A stretch of DNA of 64,000 bases. Origin: Pelomonas caseinilytica. Lineage in GTDB: Bacteria; Pseudomonadota; Gammaproteobacteria; Burkholderiales; Burkholderiaceae_C. Of this stretch, positions 1 to 9,048 are shown in pieces. The DNA lies in the NCBI RefSeq assembly GCF_021353235.1, contig NZ_JAJTWT010000005.1, forward strand, positions 124,001-188,000, written 5' to 3'. The notes under the pieces are model-generated. The model saw nothing but the letters and a program-made list of their open reading frames with translations. It did not search any database and had not been told where the DNA came from. Position 1 is the first letter of the stretch, and every line of letters starts with the position of its first letter. The position numbers and the translations under genes were made by a program.

Positions 1-2
1 CC

Positions 3-1349
3 AACGCATTCGAGAACACGCTGGAACAGGCGGTGCGCCAGGCCGACGTCAAATCCCGTCGGCTGGCGCTTCTTCTGGTGAACATCGACGACTTCAAGTC
101 GATCAACAGTACGTTTGGCAGCCTCAAGGGCGATGAGGTCCTGCGCCAAGCCGCCAAACGCATGCGGCCGCTCGTGCAGCCCTTCATGGCCGCGCGGCTT
201 GCAGCGGACGAGTTCGCGCTGTTGATGAATGAAGATCCGCAGCCGGAAGATGCTGCAGTCCTGGCGACCAAGGTGTTGCGGGAGATGAGGCTGCCTATCG
301 GCGTCGGGCGAGGCCAATCCGTGACGCTGGCATGTTCGGTCGGCGTCGTGATGTATCCGGACTGCGGCGCTGTCGAGTCCATGATCCCGCGTGCAAGAGT
401 CGCGATGGCCAATGCCAAGGCGGCTGGCGGCGCGAGGTATGCCTTCTTTGACGCAAGCATGACGAAAGGACCGCCGGATCAGATCGAGCTGCTGCGGGAA
501 TTGCGCCTCGCGGTCGAACTCAACCAGCTCGAACTGCATTACCAGCCGAAGATTCATGCGCCCACGGGAGAGATCACCGGCGCCGAGGCGCTGCTGCGAT
601 GGAATCATCCGACCCGCGGCATGGTCAGTCCGGCCTCCTTCATCCCTCTTGCCGAGCGCAGCGGTCTGATCATCCCGATCGGACGCTGGGTCATCGAAGA
701 CGCCAGCCGCCAATTGCGCATCTGGCGCGATCAAGGCATCCGGATGCGCATCGCGATCAATCTGTCCGTGCACCAGCTGAGACAGCCGGACCTGGCTGAC
801 CGGATCGCCAGTGCGCTGCGCACGCACCAGATCAATCCCGAATTGCTGACGTGCGAAGTGACCGAGACATCGGCAATGGTCGACGTGGACGCCACGGTCC
901 GTGTACTGCAGAAACTGCACGCCATGGGCATCCAGCTGTCCATCGACGACTTTGGCACGGGGCATTCCAGCTTGGCGTACCTGCGCTCTCTGCCTGCCGA
1001 TGAACTCAAGATCGATCGCAGCTTTGTGCTCGACCTGGAGACCAATGAGGACGCCCGCAAAGTCGCACGCGCCGTCGTGAACCTCGCAAAGGCCCTGGAT
1101 CGCAAGGTCGTGGCCGAGGGTGTCGAGACTGAAGGACAGAACCGCATCCTGCGTGAATTCGGTTGCGACCAGCTTCAAGGGTACCTGTTCGCCAAGCCCA
1201 TGTCGGCCAAGGCGCTCGCACTATGGGCCACGGACAATGTGGGGCCGCGGACTATGAACTTTCGGGCCTCGATATTCAAAGACACGTCCACGATTGGCGA
1301 AACAGCGCCACTCGACGGAGGCGCGGTAAAAGGGCCGCTGGTGCTGTAA
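3..1349 (+). CDS. EAL-domain c-di-GMP phosphodiesterase with degenerate GGDEF domain (5' partial)
   Basis: The reading frame is open to the window edge, so the N-terminus (probably sensor domains) lies outside. The first ~145 visible residues are a GGDEF domain whose signature reads AADEF instead of GGDEF, so cyclase activity is unlikely. The remaining ~260 residues are an EAL domain with intact landmarks: EALLRW, the Asn of INLSVHQ, the Glu of CEVTET, DDFGTGHSS, KIDRSFV, AEGVET and QGYLFAKP. I infer an active c-di-GMP phosphodiesterase, with the GGDEF part acting at most as a GTP sensor or scaffold. It converges on the sensor kinase gene 24 bp away. The family is certain; the ligand is unknown. 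Confidence 0.93.
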   Translation, partial: NAFENTLEQAVRQADVKSRRLALLLVNIDDFKSINSTFGSLKGDEVLRQAAKRMRPLVQPFMAARLAADEFALLMNEDPQPEDAAVLATKVLREMRLPIGVGRGQSVTLACSVGVVMYPDCGAVESMIPRARVAMANAKAAGGARYAFFDASMTKGPPDQIELLRELRLAVELNQLELHYQPKIHAPTGEITGAEALLRWNHPTRGMVSPASFIPLAERSGLIIPIGRWVIEDASRQLRIWRDQGIRMRIAINLSVHQLRQPDLADRIASALRTHQINPELLTCEVTETSAMVDVDATVRVLQKLHAMGIQLSIDDFGTGHSSLAYLRSLPADELKIDRSFVLDLETNEDARKVARAVVNLAKALDRKVVAEGVETEGQNRILREFGCDQLQGYLFAKPMSAKALALWATDNVGPRTMNFRASIFKDTSTIGETAPLDGGAVKGPLVL

Positions 1350-1373
1350 GCAGACCGCCGGGCGCCGTCGGCG

Positions 1374-2735
1374 TTAGGCCCTGTCCGGGGACTTCAAGGG
1401 CGCCTCCAACGGCATGTGCAGGCACACGCCCAAGCCCCCGAGCGGCGAACTGACGAATTCGAGGGTCGCGCCGAGGCGCTCGGCCCGTTGACGCATGTGC
1501 AACAAGCCGCGACCGTCCGGAGACTGCTCGTCCGTGAGCCCCTGGCCATCGTCCTCGACGAGGACGACGACTCCGGTGGCTTGCCCATCGATACCGTCGT
1601 TTCGCACGACGGCTATCCGCAGTTTCCGACCACCCGCATGCTTGATGGCATTGGCGACGGCCTCCTGCACGATGCGCAGCACGTCCAAGGCCTCAGGCGC
1701 ATTGAGCCAGGGCAGCGGCGGTACGTCGCCGACCGACCATTCCAGCTCGATCCCGGCGCCATCTAGCCGGTGGTTGAGCCGGTATCGAAGGGTGGCCAGC
1801 AAGGCCACGAGGTCGTTGCCCATCGGGTCCAACGAGTCGATCACGAGGCGCAGTTCATCGAGGCAGTCGCGCAGGACCTTAGACGCTTCGTCCAGGTCGA
1901 GGCGCTTCTGTTCGATAGCCTTGATCGCGAAGATCAGCGAAGAGCCTATGCCGTCATGCATGTCACGCAGCAAGCGTTGGCGCTCTTCGGCGAGTGCCCG
2001 TTCCCGGCTCACTTGCTCTACCTTGGCTTGCTGCGCTTGCAACTCTTCGGACAGCGCCTGCAGCTGGCGGCGTTGGCGCACGACTTCGAGCATGTTGGCC
2101 TGCAGCACCCGGCCATGCTGAACGATGAGCACCAACACCAGCAGGCTGAGGCCGCCGGCGACCGGCAGGCCGGCATGCCAAGTCAGAGCCGAGGCCAACA
2201 CGACACCGGCCGGAACCAGAACCGCCAACAGCATGCCCACCGAGGTGCTGGCGCTGGAGACACCCAGAAGGAACATCACCGTGCCGAATGCCCCAAGCAG
2301 TTCAGCCGACCTTGACTCCGCCGGCATCCACCACACCAGAGAACCCCACAGCGCACCGACGCAGATCGTCAGGACCAGTGTGGCGGCGCACCATGGAGGC
2401 GGAGGACTGGCAGCTTGACACTGACGCTCCAAATTCAAGCACAGCAGCGCCTGAACCACATAGACCAGCCAGCCCAGCGCCGCCCACGTCCACAGAGAAG
2501 ATCCGGGGATGAGCGCATTGAAGGTTGCCGCCAGCGCAGCCGACAGAATTGCTGAGCCACTCAGCGAAATGCGCCACGTCCGCATGCTGCGGCGAAACAG
2601 CTCATTGCCAGCCGCGTCAGCCACGCCGAGCAGGCGGGCGGGCAATATCTCGAGCGCCGAGCCGACCGCCATGCCTACTCGAAGAAGAGGAAACCAGAGG
2701 CGGCCGGAATCGGCAGACTCGCGGCAAGCGGCCAC
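1374..2735 (-). CDS. NarL/DegS-type membrane sensor histidine kinase
   Basis: The 453-residue product has about six hydrophobic segments in its N-terminal half, then a coiled-coil-like linker rich in Gln and Glu, then a HisKA_3 dimerisation motif with the phospho-acceptor His in DMHDGIG. A HATPase_c domain follows, with an N-box (EAVANAIKHA) and a G-box (DDGQGL). It should autophosphorylate and signal to a NarL/LuxR-type response regulator, but no regulator gene is adjacent. The start used is a GTG. An ATG at 2672 would remove 21 residues before the first membrane segment and is possible. No periplasmic sensor domain of notable size is visible, so the stimulus may be sensed within the membrane. 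Confidence 0.9.
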   Translation of the reverse strand: MAACRESADSGRLWFPLLRVGMAVGSALEILPARLLGVADAAGNELFRRSMRTWRISLSGSAILSAALAATFNALIPGSSLWTWAALGWLVYVVQALLCLNLERQCQAASPPPPWCAATLVLTICVGALWGSLVWWMPAESRSAELLGAFGTVMFLLGVSSASTSVGMLLAVLVPAGVVLASALTWHAGLPVAGGLSLLVLVLIVQHGRVLQANMLEVVRQRRQLQALSEELQAQQAKVEQVSRERALAEERQRLLRDMHDGIGSSLIFAIKAIEQKRLDLDEASKVLRDCLDELRLVIDSLDPMGNDLVALLATLRYRLNHRLDGAGIELEWSVGDVPPLPWLNAPEALDVLRIVQEAVANAIKHAGGRKLRIAVVRNDGIDGQATGVVVLVEDDGQGLTDEQSPDGRGLLHMRQRAERLGATLEFVSSPLGGLGVCLHMPLEAPLKSPDRA

Positions 2736-3288
2736 TGACTTCTCAAGGCAGTTGACCCGTTATGCCTGGAGGCTGCTCCGAAGGGCTCATGCTGCCCATC
2801 TCCGAAGACGGCCCGACATCGTCACCCGTCGGCTGCCGCTCTGTGACGCGGTAGCGGCTATCGTGCTCGACACTGGCGACGGTGGGCTCCATGCGGATCA
2901 CTCTAGGCAGGCGAAACGTTGCCCTTGGTAAGGAGGCAACTGGAATGGAATCTCCAATTATGACCATCACCCCGGCTAGGCTCCGGCCCATGCACCGGTG
3001 ATCCAGAAAGGCTGGGCACCTTGCCGGAGAGCGGGGATCAGCCTTGCGAGGTCGAGACATCGGAGCGAGTAGGCTGGGAGGTTCACCACTTGCCCTCGCA
3101 AAACGCGACCTGAGCGTCAAGGCTTCATGATCCCACCCGAAGGCGTAACGCAGAGCACCACCAAGGCAGTTTCAGCGCGTCAGTACGACATCCCAATCCA
3201 CGAAATTGATGGCCGTCGCCAATCTGGTGGTCGCGCCCCGCCTTCAACGCCGTAGCAGGCATGGAGTCGACGCCTTCTGCCGGCGCCA
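2736..3288. other. intergenic region without a convincing gene
   Basis: About 550 bp between the sensor kinase and the next exported protein. Open frames exist on both strands, the longest about 125 codons on the minus strand, but their translations are Arg/Pro/Ser-rich and low in complexity, with no domain, signal peptide or good ribosome binding site. I see no RNA gene or repeat here. Confidence 0.5.
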
Positions 3289-3783
3289 TCATGGCAAGGT
3301 GACGTCGTGCCCGCTCAAACTGCAATGCATGTTGCGAGGTGATGCATTGCCAGAGTCATAGGCGATCACCGCCACCTGTTCGCCGCTGGCGTAGTAGGCC
3401 AGCAGCCGTTGGTTGGTGAAAAACGGCGACATTCCGGGCACGCTCTGCGCCGCCGGCAATCTTGCCCTGGACTTTCCGTAAGGAGACTGCGTGTTGAGCT
3501 CGACGAAGGTGATGACATCGGACGATGACGACGCCGAGAAGGTGCAGGCGACGTACTCGATGACTCGACGCGTCCCGGAGGGCACGGTCGCGAAAGTCAG
3601 GCTACAGCTGTTACCGATGCAGCTGCCAGCGTTCGACCGCAGATCCGCATCCTCCCAATACGCATGACGATCGGCCTGGTCCACATCCTGAACCAAGGCC
3701 GGACGGGTCTGGGCGGACACTTGCACATGAGCCGCCATTCCGAATAGGGCCGCGACTATCGTGAGGGGCTGGGCGATTCTCAT
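3289..3783 (-). CDS. exported protein of unknown function
   Basis: A 164-residue protein with a Sec signal peptide (short charged start, hydrophobic stretch, AxA-like cleavage site near VSA at about residue 24). The mature part is Ser/Thr-rich and has four Cys residues that could form two disulphides. The start is supported by GAGGAG seven bases upstream of the ATG. I do not recognise the family. The next gene upstream is a PEP-CTERM protein on the same strand, 215 bp away, so both could belong to the cell-surface inventory. Periplasmic or secreted location is inferred from the signal peptide only. Confidence 0.75.
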   Translation of the reverse strand: MRIAQPLTIVAALFGMAAHVQVSAQTRPALVQDVDQADRHAYWEDADLRSNAGSCIGNSCSLTFATVPSGTRRVIEYVACTFSASSSSDVITFVELNTQSPYGKSRARLPAAQSVPGMSPFFTNQRLLAYYASGEQVAVIAYDSGNASPRNMHCSLSGHDVTLP

Positions 3784-3998
3784 GGGTGTACTCCTCGTCG
3801 GTGTTGAGGGAAGGTGGTTGTATGCGGGCGATGTGGCCAGGCCTTCCGGCGTTCAGGCTGCCCATGCGGCCTGGCGATATGGCCGCAGCGGTAGCCTTGT
3901 CAGGCGGTGTGGCATCCAGCTGGCGGACTTGTATACGCGCCTCCGCCGCTCGGATTTCCGACCACGACGAGCACACCGTCGCCAGCCCGGCCCGATGC

Positions 3999-4802
3999 TC
4001 ACCCGCGTCTGCGCCTCAGGCTCACGAACCCGCACAGTGCGGCCAGCCCAGCCAGCATCAGCGACGCCAGGGTCGGTTCGGGCACGGGGGCGGCGAACGT
4101 CGTCGTGACTGCGAACCGGAGGTCGACCGACTCCAGCGTCGCCACGGCACGCGCGGCGGGCATGCACAGCACCGACGCGCAGGCCGGGTCGGACGACGGC
4201 ACTAGGTAATTCGCTCCGATGACGCCGCCGCCCAGGTAGTAAGTGGGTACCTCATCAAACGTGATGGTCGAACCCCGGCGCTTCAGCGAGTTGGCGACTT
4301 CACCGTCTGCCAGGATGCTGCCGAGTTTCCTTGTCCCATAAGCGACGCCCCCGAGGCTCGTCATCGCGACCAGGTAATTCTGGCCGTAGGACGTGGCAAG
4401 CTGGGCGTCGCGCGGCTTCGCATAGGAGGCCGTCGCGGTGATGACCGTCGCGGCGCCGTCCAGCGTTTCGGTGGCGATCCGTCCATCTTGGCTGAGACCC
4501 GTCTGCGGCCCTTTCAAGACCAGCATGAGATTGGCGATCCGCCAGTTGCCGCCACCAATGCTGATATCGATCTGGCCGACCTCGGTCGGGGTCAGGACCA
4601 GGTCGATGAACCCGCTGCCTTCGCTCAGCACCGTGGAAGTGCGCGTGGTGAGGGTCCATTCGTTGCTGTCGACGCCATAGACATCGAAGAATGGGCTGGC
4701 GCTGATGACACCGGCCCGCGCTCCGGACGCTGCGCCCAGCATCAGTGACAGGCCGATGGCGGAGAAGAGAAGCGCGGAACTGCGCCTGGCTGTGGACTTC
4801 AT
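3999..4802 (-). CDS. PEP-CTERM sorting domain protein
   Basis: A 267-residue exported protein. The N-terminus is a Sec signal peptide ending near ARA. The C-terminus is a PEP-CTERM tail: VPEP, a ~17-residue hydrophobic segment and a final RRRR cluster, which is the recognition signal for exosortase (EpsH/XrtA). The middle resembles a beta-sandwich secreted domain with no enzymatic motif I can name. I chose the ATG at 4802 because GGGAGGG lies just upstream and the signal peptide starts there; the frame stays open upstream but without signal-like sequence. No exosortase gene is in this window. The protein is presumably processed and displayed with exopolysaccharide. Confidence 0.88.
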   Translation of the reverse strand: MKSTARRSSALLFSAIGLSLMLGAASGARAGVISASPFFDVYGVDSNEWTLTTRTSTVLSEGSGFIDLVLTPTEVGQIDISIGGGNWRIANLMLVLKGPQTGLSQDGRIATETLDGAATVITATASYAKPRDAQLATSYGQNYLVAMTSLGGVAYGTRKLGSILADGEVANSLKRRGSTITFDEVPTYYLGGGVIGANYLVPSSDPACASVLCMPAARAVATLESVDLRFAVTTTFAAPVPEPTLASLMLAGLAALCGFVSLRRRRG

Positions 4803-5237
4803 GAACCCTCCCGAGACAGTGATGTGCGGGCCAACTGAGCATGGCCCTGGATCGACTGTCAGATGCGCAGCACGCAGGGTCCAGGGGCGGCTATACCGCC
4901 TTCCCGGTACAACCCCTCCATATCGGTGGCGTCCATCCCATCCGGACGCCAGAACGCAACGGGCACCGTTCGCAGATGAAGTCGGTGATGCCCGCAACTC
5001 GGCCAACGGCAGGCTCGAGCCGAGCGGATTCAATCGGCGCAGGGGGTGTGCTTCAACCGGGTGCTGCCGCGGACCCGACACCCCGAGACCGATTCGCGAG
5101 CGCGCACGCGCCGATGTCGACGTACGCCGGCAAGCTCTTGGCGCGGTCCTTCCGGCTAATGACCAGGCCGCCCAGGCGAGGCCGCACGGCAGCGAGGACC
5201 GCGACCAGCATGCAAGTCCGGCCCGGGCCCGTGGTAT
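4803..5237. other. intergenic region without a convincing gene
   Basis: About 435 bp between the PEP-CTERM gene and the H-NS-like gene. The overlapping open frames give low-complexity Arg/Pro/Ala translations and lack plausible starts. No repeat, tRNA-like fold or clear terminator was recognised. Confidence 0.5.
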
Positions 5238-5738
5238 TCACTCGGACGCCGATGTGGCGGCAGCAGCGGCGCGCGGCCTTGCCTTGGAAGATTTCCTTGC
5301 AGCGGCACGCTTGGTGGCCTTCGTCTTCCTGCCCACGGCGGGTTTGGCCGCCGAGGGGGCCTTGCGTGTCCGTTTTGACGCTGGCTTGCCAGCGTCGGTC
5401 GCCGCGACCGACTGCGAGCCCGCGCCGCCAACCAGAAAGTCTTCGAGGGCCTTGCCTGCGGCCAGAGCCTGCCGGAGCCACTCGGGGCGCTTGCCCACGC
5501 CGCCCCAGCTGTTTCCCGCCTGGTCCGCGTACTTGGCGACACGGGGCGTCGAGGACTTACGGGTCGGCTTGGCTCTCTTCGCGCCACTGCCTACAGCCGC
5601 GCCAAACAGCTGTTCGGGCGTCAGATGGTATTTGGCGATCTCCTTTCTGATGCGGTCGATGACTTCGGACTGGATCAACGAAGCCTCTTTCTGGAGGCGT
5701 TCGATTTGATTCAGGAGGGATGTAAGCGACTTGGCCAT
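5238..5738 (-). CDS. H-NS family nucleoid protein with histone H1-like tail
   Basis: 166 residues in three parts. Residues 1-45 form the helical oligomerisation region ending in the typical LTPEQLFG motif. Residues ~66-95 are the H-NS C-terminal DNA-binding motif (KYADQAGNSWGG, then RPEWL). Residues ~115-166 are a Lys/Ala/Arg-rich tail resembling histone H1 or AlgP. The AT-hook-like loop, usually WxGRGR in the family, reads WGGVGK, so the key minor-groove Arg is absent. The basic tail may supply affinity instead. H-NS proteins silence foreign AT-rich DNA; this one sits at the end of the conjugation-type operon in the same orientation, so it may travel with that element. No clear Shine-Dalgarno is seen. 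Confidence 0.88.
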   Translation of the reverse strand: MAKSLTSLLNQIERLQKEASLIQSEVIDRIRKEIAKYHLTPEQLFGAAVGSGAKRAKPTRKSSTPRVAKYADQAGNSWGGVGKRPEWLRQALAAGKALEDFLVGGAGSQSVAATDAGKPASKRTRKAPSAAKPAVGRKTKATKRAAARKSSKARPRAAAAATSASE

Positions 5739-5949
5739 TGCGAGGAGCCCTTATTGAGTTTTTGAAACTGCGAAACCGTTCTGCGAATCGGCAGGACGAC
5801 TTTAGTGCAATGCCATCTCACCGAGCTTACGGACCGCGTCTTCTCCCAAGAATCGAACCGGCAGGGCGTTACCCCAGTGACCGCGACGAGAATGGGACTC
5901 GCTCTCACAGACCGTGAGCCGTTGCGATGAGCGGCTCTGCGCCACGGTT

Positions 5950-7236
5950 TCACGCCGCAGTGCCTTCAATGCGCCGAACCTCAACTGCAGGCCCCGGTAG
6001 TCGAGGCAGTTGCTCCATCTCCGGACGCCATGTCCAACCTGTGGAACCGTCGCCTTGCGCCCGACTCGATGTGGCCCGCCCGCCTGTTTCGGGCTGATAG
6101 ATCAGACGCAACGTCACGGCATCGGCGCCGCAGTCGGACAGTACCGCGAAAGCCAACGGTTCCTTGGGGCGGAGGTTGTAGGGAAGGCTTCGCGTGAACA
6201 CGCGCTCCTCGGCGACCAGCTTGTCGATGAGCTGCTGTCCGAATCCGTCGCCTACCGGCAGCCACTGCATCGACACCGGCATCAAGCACAGTTCATGGAT
6301 CGACGCCACGCCGGCGCCGCTCAGGCCGAACGTGGCGATCATCACCATGCGGATGTCGGCCGAGCTGGCCCAGAGAGCCAGGTCAGGCTCGAAGCTGCGT
6401 CCGAGCCGCTTGTAGAGATGTTCGTCGAGCATCAGAGCGTGGTCCGGAAGATGCTTCACGACCGCCTTGTATCCGTAGCGAGACGGGACGATCTCCTTGA
6501 CTTCCGCGATGAGCAGCATCAGCGGTGAAGGCCCTTTAGGTTGTGCGACCGCCCGCGACCACTCGGCCAGGCGCCGCTCGTTGATGGCCTCACGCCGTTC
6601 GAGCGAGAACGGCTCCGGGATGTACAGGCGCAGCCTCAGCGGGTCACCGCCAACGCGCTTGTGTTCCGCCGCCGCGAGCAGGAGGCGGCGCACGGTCCCC
6701 CAGCTTCGCTTGCCGCAGAAGCCCGGATGCCAGCGGGTCAGCTCGGCTTCGTCCCACAGGTAGTGCAGGAGGCCGCGCAACGACAAGCGAATCCCCGTCG
6801 TGCTGACGCTGGACGTCACCGTGTCCGACGGGGTGGGGCTCGTGCGGCCGGCGATCTTGGAGAGCGCGAAGTCGAGCGCCAATGTGGTTTCCCCGGTGGT
6901 GGGGTCCTCCGCGATGGCACTGCCAAGCACCTGTCCGAGGCCGGAGAGCTCGGCCGGCGGCGCATAGGAGGGACAGGCTGGCGCGTGATGCCAGCCGGTG
7001 TCGGGCAGACGCTTGACGGCGTAGCCGCCGTGCGGTGGCGCCAGCCGGGCGACATACATCTCCACCCCGTCCGCCTGGCACAGGCAGCGCAGCCGCCGAT
7101 GGCAGGCATGGGCCTGGGCAACCGCGTCCGCGAACGCGGCGGCGGCCCCCGCCACCTCGAAGCGTTGACCATCGATCTCATAGACCGCGCCAGCGGCCGA
7201 GATGGCGAGGGCTGGAACGGGCGCCAGGTCACTCAT
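5950..7236 (-). CDS. DUF1173 family element-associated protein
   Basis: A 428-residue soluble protein that I recognise as DUF1173, a family found almost only beside type IV secretion and conjugation genes. A Cys/His cluster near the N-terminus (CHRRLRCLCQ at about 45-54, then HHAPACP at about 83-89) could bind zinc. The start ATG overlaps the stop of the LPD7 gene as ATGA, so translation is coupled. The biochemical role is not known; I infer a DNA-transfer accessory function from context alone. Confidence 0.8.
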   Translation of the reverse strand: MSDLAPVPALAISAAGAVYEIDGQRFEVAGAAAAFADAVAQAHACHRRLRCLCQADGVEMYVARLAPPHGGYAVKRLPDTGWHHAPACPSYAPPAELSGLGQVLGSAIAEDPTTGETTLALDFALSKIAGRTSPTPSDTVTSSVSTTGIRLSLRGLLHYLWDEAELTRWHPGFCGKRSWGTVRRLLLAAAEHKRVGGDPLRLRLYIPEPFSLERREAINERRLAEWSRAVAQPKGPSPLMLLIAEVKEIVPSRYGYKAVVKHLPDHALMLDEHLYKRLGRSFEPDLALWASSADIRMVMIATFGLSGAGVASIHELCLMPVSMQWLPVGDGFGQQLIDKLVAEERVFTRSLPYNLRPKEPLAFAVLSDCGADAVTLRLIYQPETGGRATSSRAQGDGSTGWTWRPEMEQLPRLPGPAVEVRRIEGTAA

Positions 7237-8366
7237 CGCTGCGGCGTGGGGTCCGACCGCTCGACCGCGCGCGTGGGCGCCGGCACCGCCGTGGCGCCCG
7301 CCAGCGGCGCCACGGCGTCCCTGTCATAGATCCTGACCCGCGGCTCGCGTCCTTCGCGGATGCGTTGTGCCAGGTTCTCTGCGACCGCCGCCATCAGCTC
7401 CTCACGTCGTTGCTCCGGCACGTTCTTGGCGACGAGCACGGCCTCGACGGCTGCCAGGACCGTCTTGCGCCTGCCGGGAGCCGGTGCCGAGGCTTCGGCT
7501 TGCGGGGGCGACGTGCCGCCGGGTTGCTGCACGCGCTCGACGCGATTCGCCTGCCTGGCGTCCTGCTCGCGCCTGAGCTGCTGCAAGTCGTCCGGCGAGG
7601 GCTCATAGCCCACGGACTTGAGTCCACGCAGGGTCGCTTCGAACCAGACCCTGCGCTTGAATTCCTCATGACCGGAGACCCGCAGCCCCTGCCAGCCGCG
7701 AGCCTCTGCCACATCGACCATCGAGCGAGCGACGGACGGAAGGTTGTTGTCGGTTGCCAGCCGAAACCTGGATTCGGTGAAGGCCACGCGAACGCCGTCC
7801 CCCCGAAACCGATATTCGATCCGTCCGATCATCGCGTCCCCCACGCTCACCGGGGCCCGGTGGATCGTGTAGCGCTCCCGCAAGGCGGCCTCGAGCCGGG
7901 CGACATGGGCGGCGCGCTCATGCTCGGCCTCGGAATGCCCGAGCGTCCCGGCACCTTGGCGCTGGGGCGCTTCCCGCCGAGATGACAGGGCGGGCGCCGG
8001 CCCCTGCGTCGGCACCGACGACGGATCCCGCGTTCCCGAAGGTGAGGCCGGGGAAACGGACGACGCCGGCCGCTGCGGACCGCGCCGCCACTGGCCGTCG
8101 ATTTTCTCGATCGACGTGCGCCTGCCATCGGCGGCCACGGCAACGAAGAGGTCACTGCCGAGTCCTTCCGCCTTCGCCGCCATCTCGGAGAAGGTGTTCG
8201 CGCGATGGACCTCTTTCGTGGTGCGGTCTCGCAACTCGTATCGCTCGCCGGCCGGTTCTTTGGGCGTCCGGGGTCGTTTGCTGGGTGCTGGCGTGCTCGG
8301 TACCGACTCGACGGTTCCACCGGGTGCTTCATTGCCGAATTGGCCACGCGGTCGTGATGTGTCCAT
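7233..8366 (-). CDS. LPD7 domain-containing conjugation-associated protein
   Basis: A 377-residue, highly charged protein. Residues ~175-285 match the large polyvalent protein-associated domain 7: a strand-rich start (RIEYRFRGDGVRVAFTES), VDVAEARGWQGLRVSG, then WFEATLRGLKSVGYEPS. In other elements LPD7 is fused to relaxases of the TraI/MobA type; here it stands alone, with disordered Pro/Arg-rich flanks and no relaxase motif (no HUH, no catalytic Tyr). It is coupled to DUF1173 by an ATGA overlap and lies 25 bp after the OmpA-like gene. It may assist a relaxase encoded elsewhere. Confidence 0.8.
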   Translation of the reverse strand: MDTSRPRGQFGNEAPGGTVESVPSTPAPSKRPRTPKEPAGERYELRDRTTKEVHRANTFSEMAAKAEGLGSDLFVAVAADGRRTSIEKIDGQWRRGPQRPASSVSPASPSGTRDPSSVPTQGPAPALSSRREAPQRQGAGTLGHSEAEHERAAHVARLEAALRERYTIHRAPVSVGDAMIGRIEYRFRGDGVRVAFTESRFRLATDNNLPSVARSMVDVAEARGWQGLRVSGHEEFKRRVWFEATLRGLKSVGYEPSPDDLQQLRREQDARQANRVERVQQPGGTSPPQAEASAPAPGRRKTVLAAVEAVLVAKNVPEQRREELMAAVAENLAQRIREGREPRVRIYDRDAVAPLAGATAVPAPTRAVERSDPTPQR

Positions 8367-8391
8367 GGTGTAGGTCTCGACGAGATGGAAT

Positions 8392-9048
8392 TCAGGGGCG
8401 GCGCGCTTGGCTCGGCCCCAGGGGGAGTGGCAGGGCAGGGTAGAGCTCGACTTCGACCCGACGGTTCACGGCTCGGCCTGCAGCACTTTCGTTGTCGGCG
8501 GCGTGGTCGCCCGTCGGTTGATAGGTCGTGCGGATGCGTTGCGGCGCGACACCGGCTGCGACCAGGTAGTCGCGCACGGCCACCGCTCTCGCCCGGGCCA
8601 TCCGCGTCTCGACCAGGCTGTCGCCGCTGCCGTCCGTCCGGCCCCGTAGCAGCACCAGCGCGGCGAGCCTTGCGGCTTCGACGAGCGCCTGGGCGTCGGG
8701 AGAGGGGATGGCGACGTCCGCGCTGCCGAAGGCGAACAGGACCGTGAACACGCGATTGCGCGGCTCGCGTTGGTGGGCAGCCGCCTCCTGGGCAGCCGCC
8801 AGCGATTGCTGGCGCTGGGAGAGTTGGGCCAGGATTTCCGCGTTGGCCTGGGCCAGTCGGTCCGACTTCGCCGCCAGCAGTCGGGCGTCGTGCAGGTCGT
8901 TCCGGCAGATCTGCAGCTCGACGATCGCTGGAACGTTCGCAGGTCGCTTGCTGGCTGGGTCGACCACCGGGGGCTTGGGCGGCGCGCTGCAGGACGCGAG
9001 CGCCAACGCGCAGATGAGGCCGTTGAAGGCCCGAGTTCGACTTTTCAT
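8392..9048 (-). CDS. OmpA-family lipoprotein of the type IV secretion operon
   Basis: 218 residues. A lipoprotein signal peptide ends in LASCS (lipobox Cys near residue 20), then an alpha-helical Gln/Ala-rich spacer, then an OmpA C-terminal peptidoglycan-binding domain (FAFGSADV, GRTDGSGD, ARAVAVRDYL, NRRVEVEL). It should sit in the outer membrane and hold peptidoglycan. I chose the ATG at 9048 over one at 9060 because GGAG lies seven bases ahead of it and it overlaps the virD4 stop as ATGA. With no VirB7 recognised, it may fill the role of the outer-membrane lipoprotein of the core complex; that is inference. Confidence 0.87.
   Translation of the reverse strand: MKSRTRAFNGLICALALASCSAPPKPPVVDPASKRPANVPAIVELQICRNDLHDARLLAAKSDRLAQANAEILAQLSQRQQSLAAAQEAAAHQREPRNRVFTVLFAFGSADVAIPSPDAQALVEAARLAALVLLRGRTDGSGDSLVETRMARARAVAVRDYLVAAGVAPQRIRTTYQPTGDHAADNESAAGRAVNRRVEVELYPALPLPLGPSQARRP

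Noticed and set aside
2743-3120. 125-codon minus-strand frame between the sensor kinase and the exported protein
   Set aside because: Pro/Arg/Ser-rich without a domain or ribosome site; composition like non-coding high-GC sequence.
4803-5081. Longer N-terminus for the PEP-CTERM protein
   Set aside because: The upstream frame is Arg/Pro/Ser-rich; the strong GGGAGGG site and signal peptide mark the ATG at 4802.
5850-5950. T-loop-like GGTTCGATTC on the minus strand, suggesting a tRNA end or att site
   Set aside because: The flanking bases do not form a T-stem (only three of five pairs), and no acceptor, anticodon or CCA fold could be drawn.
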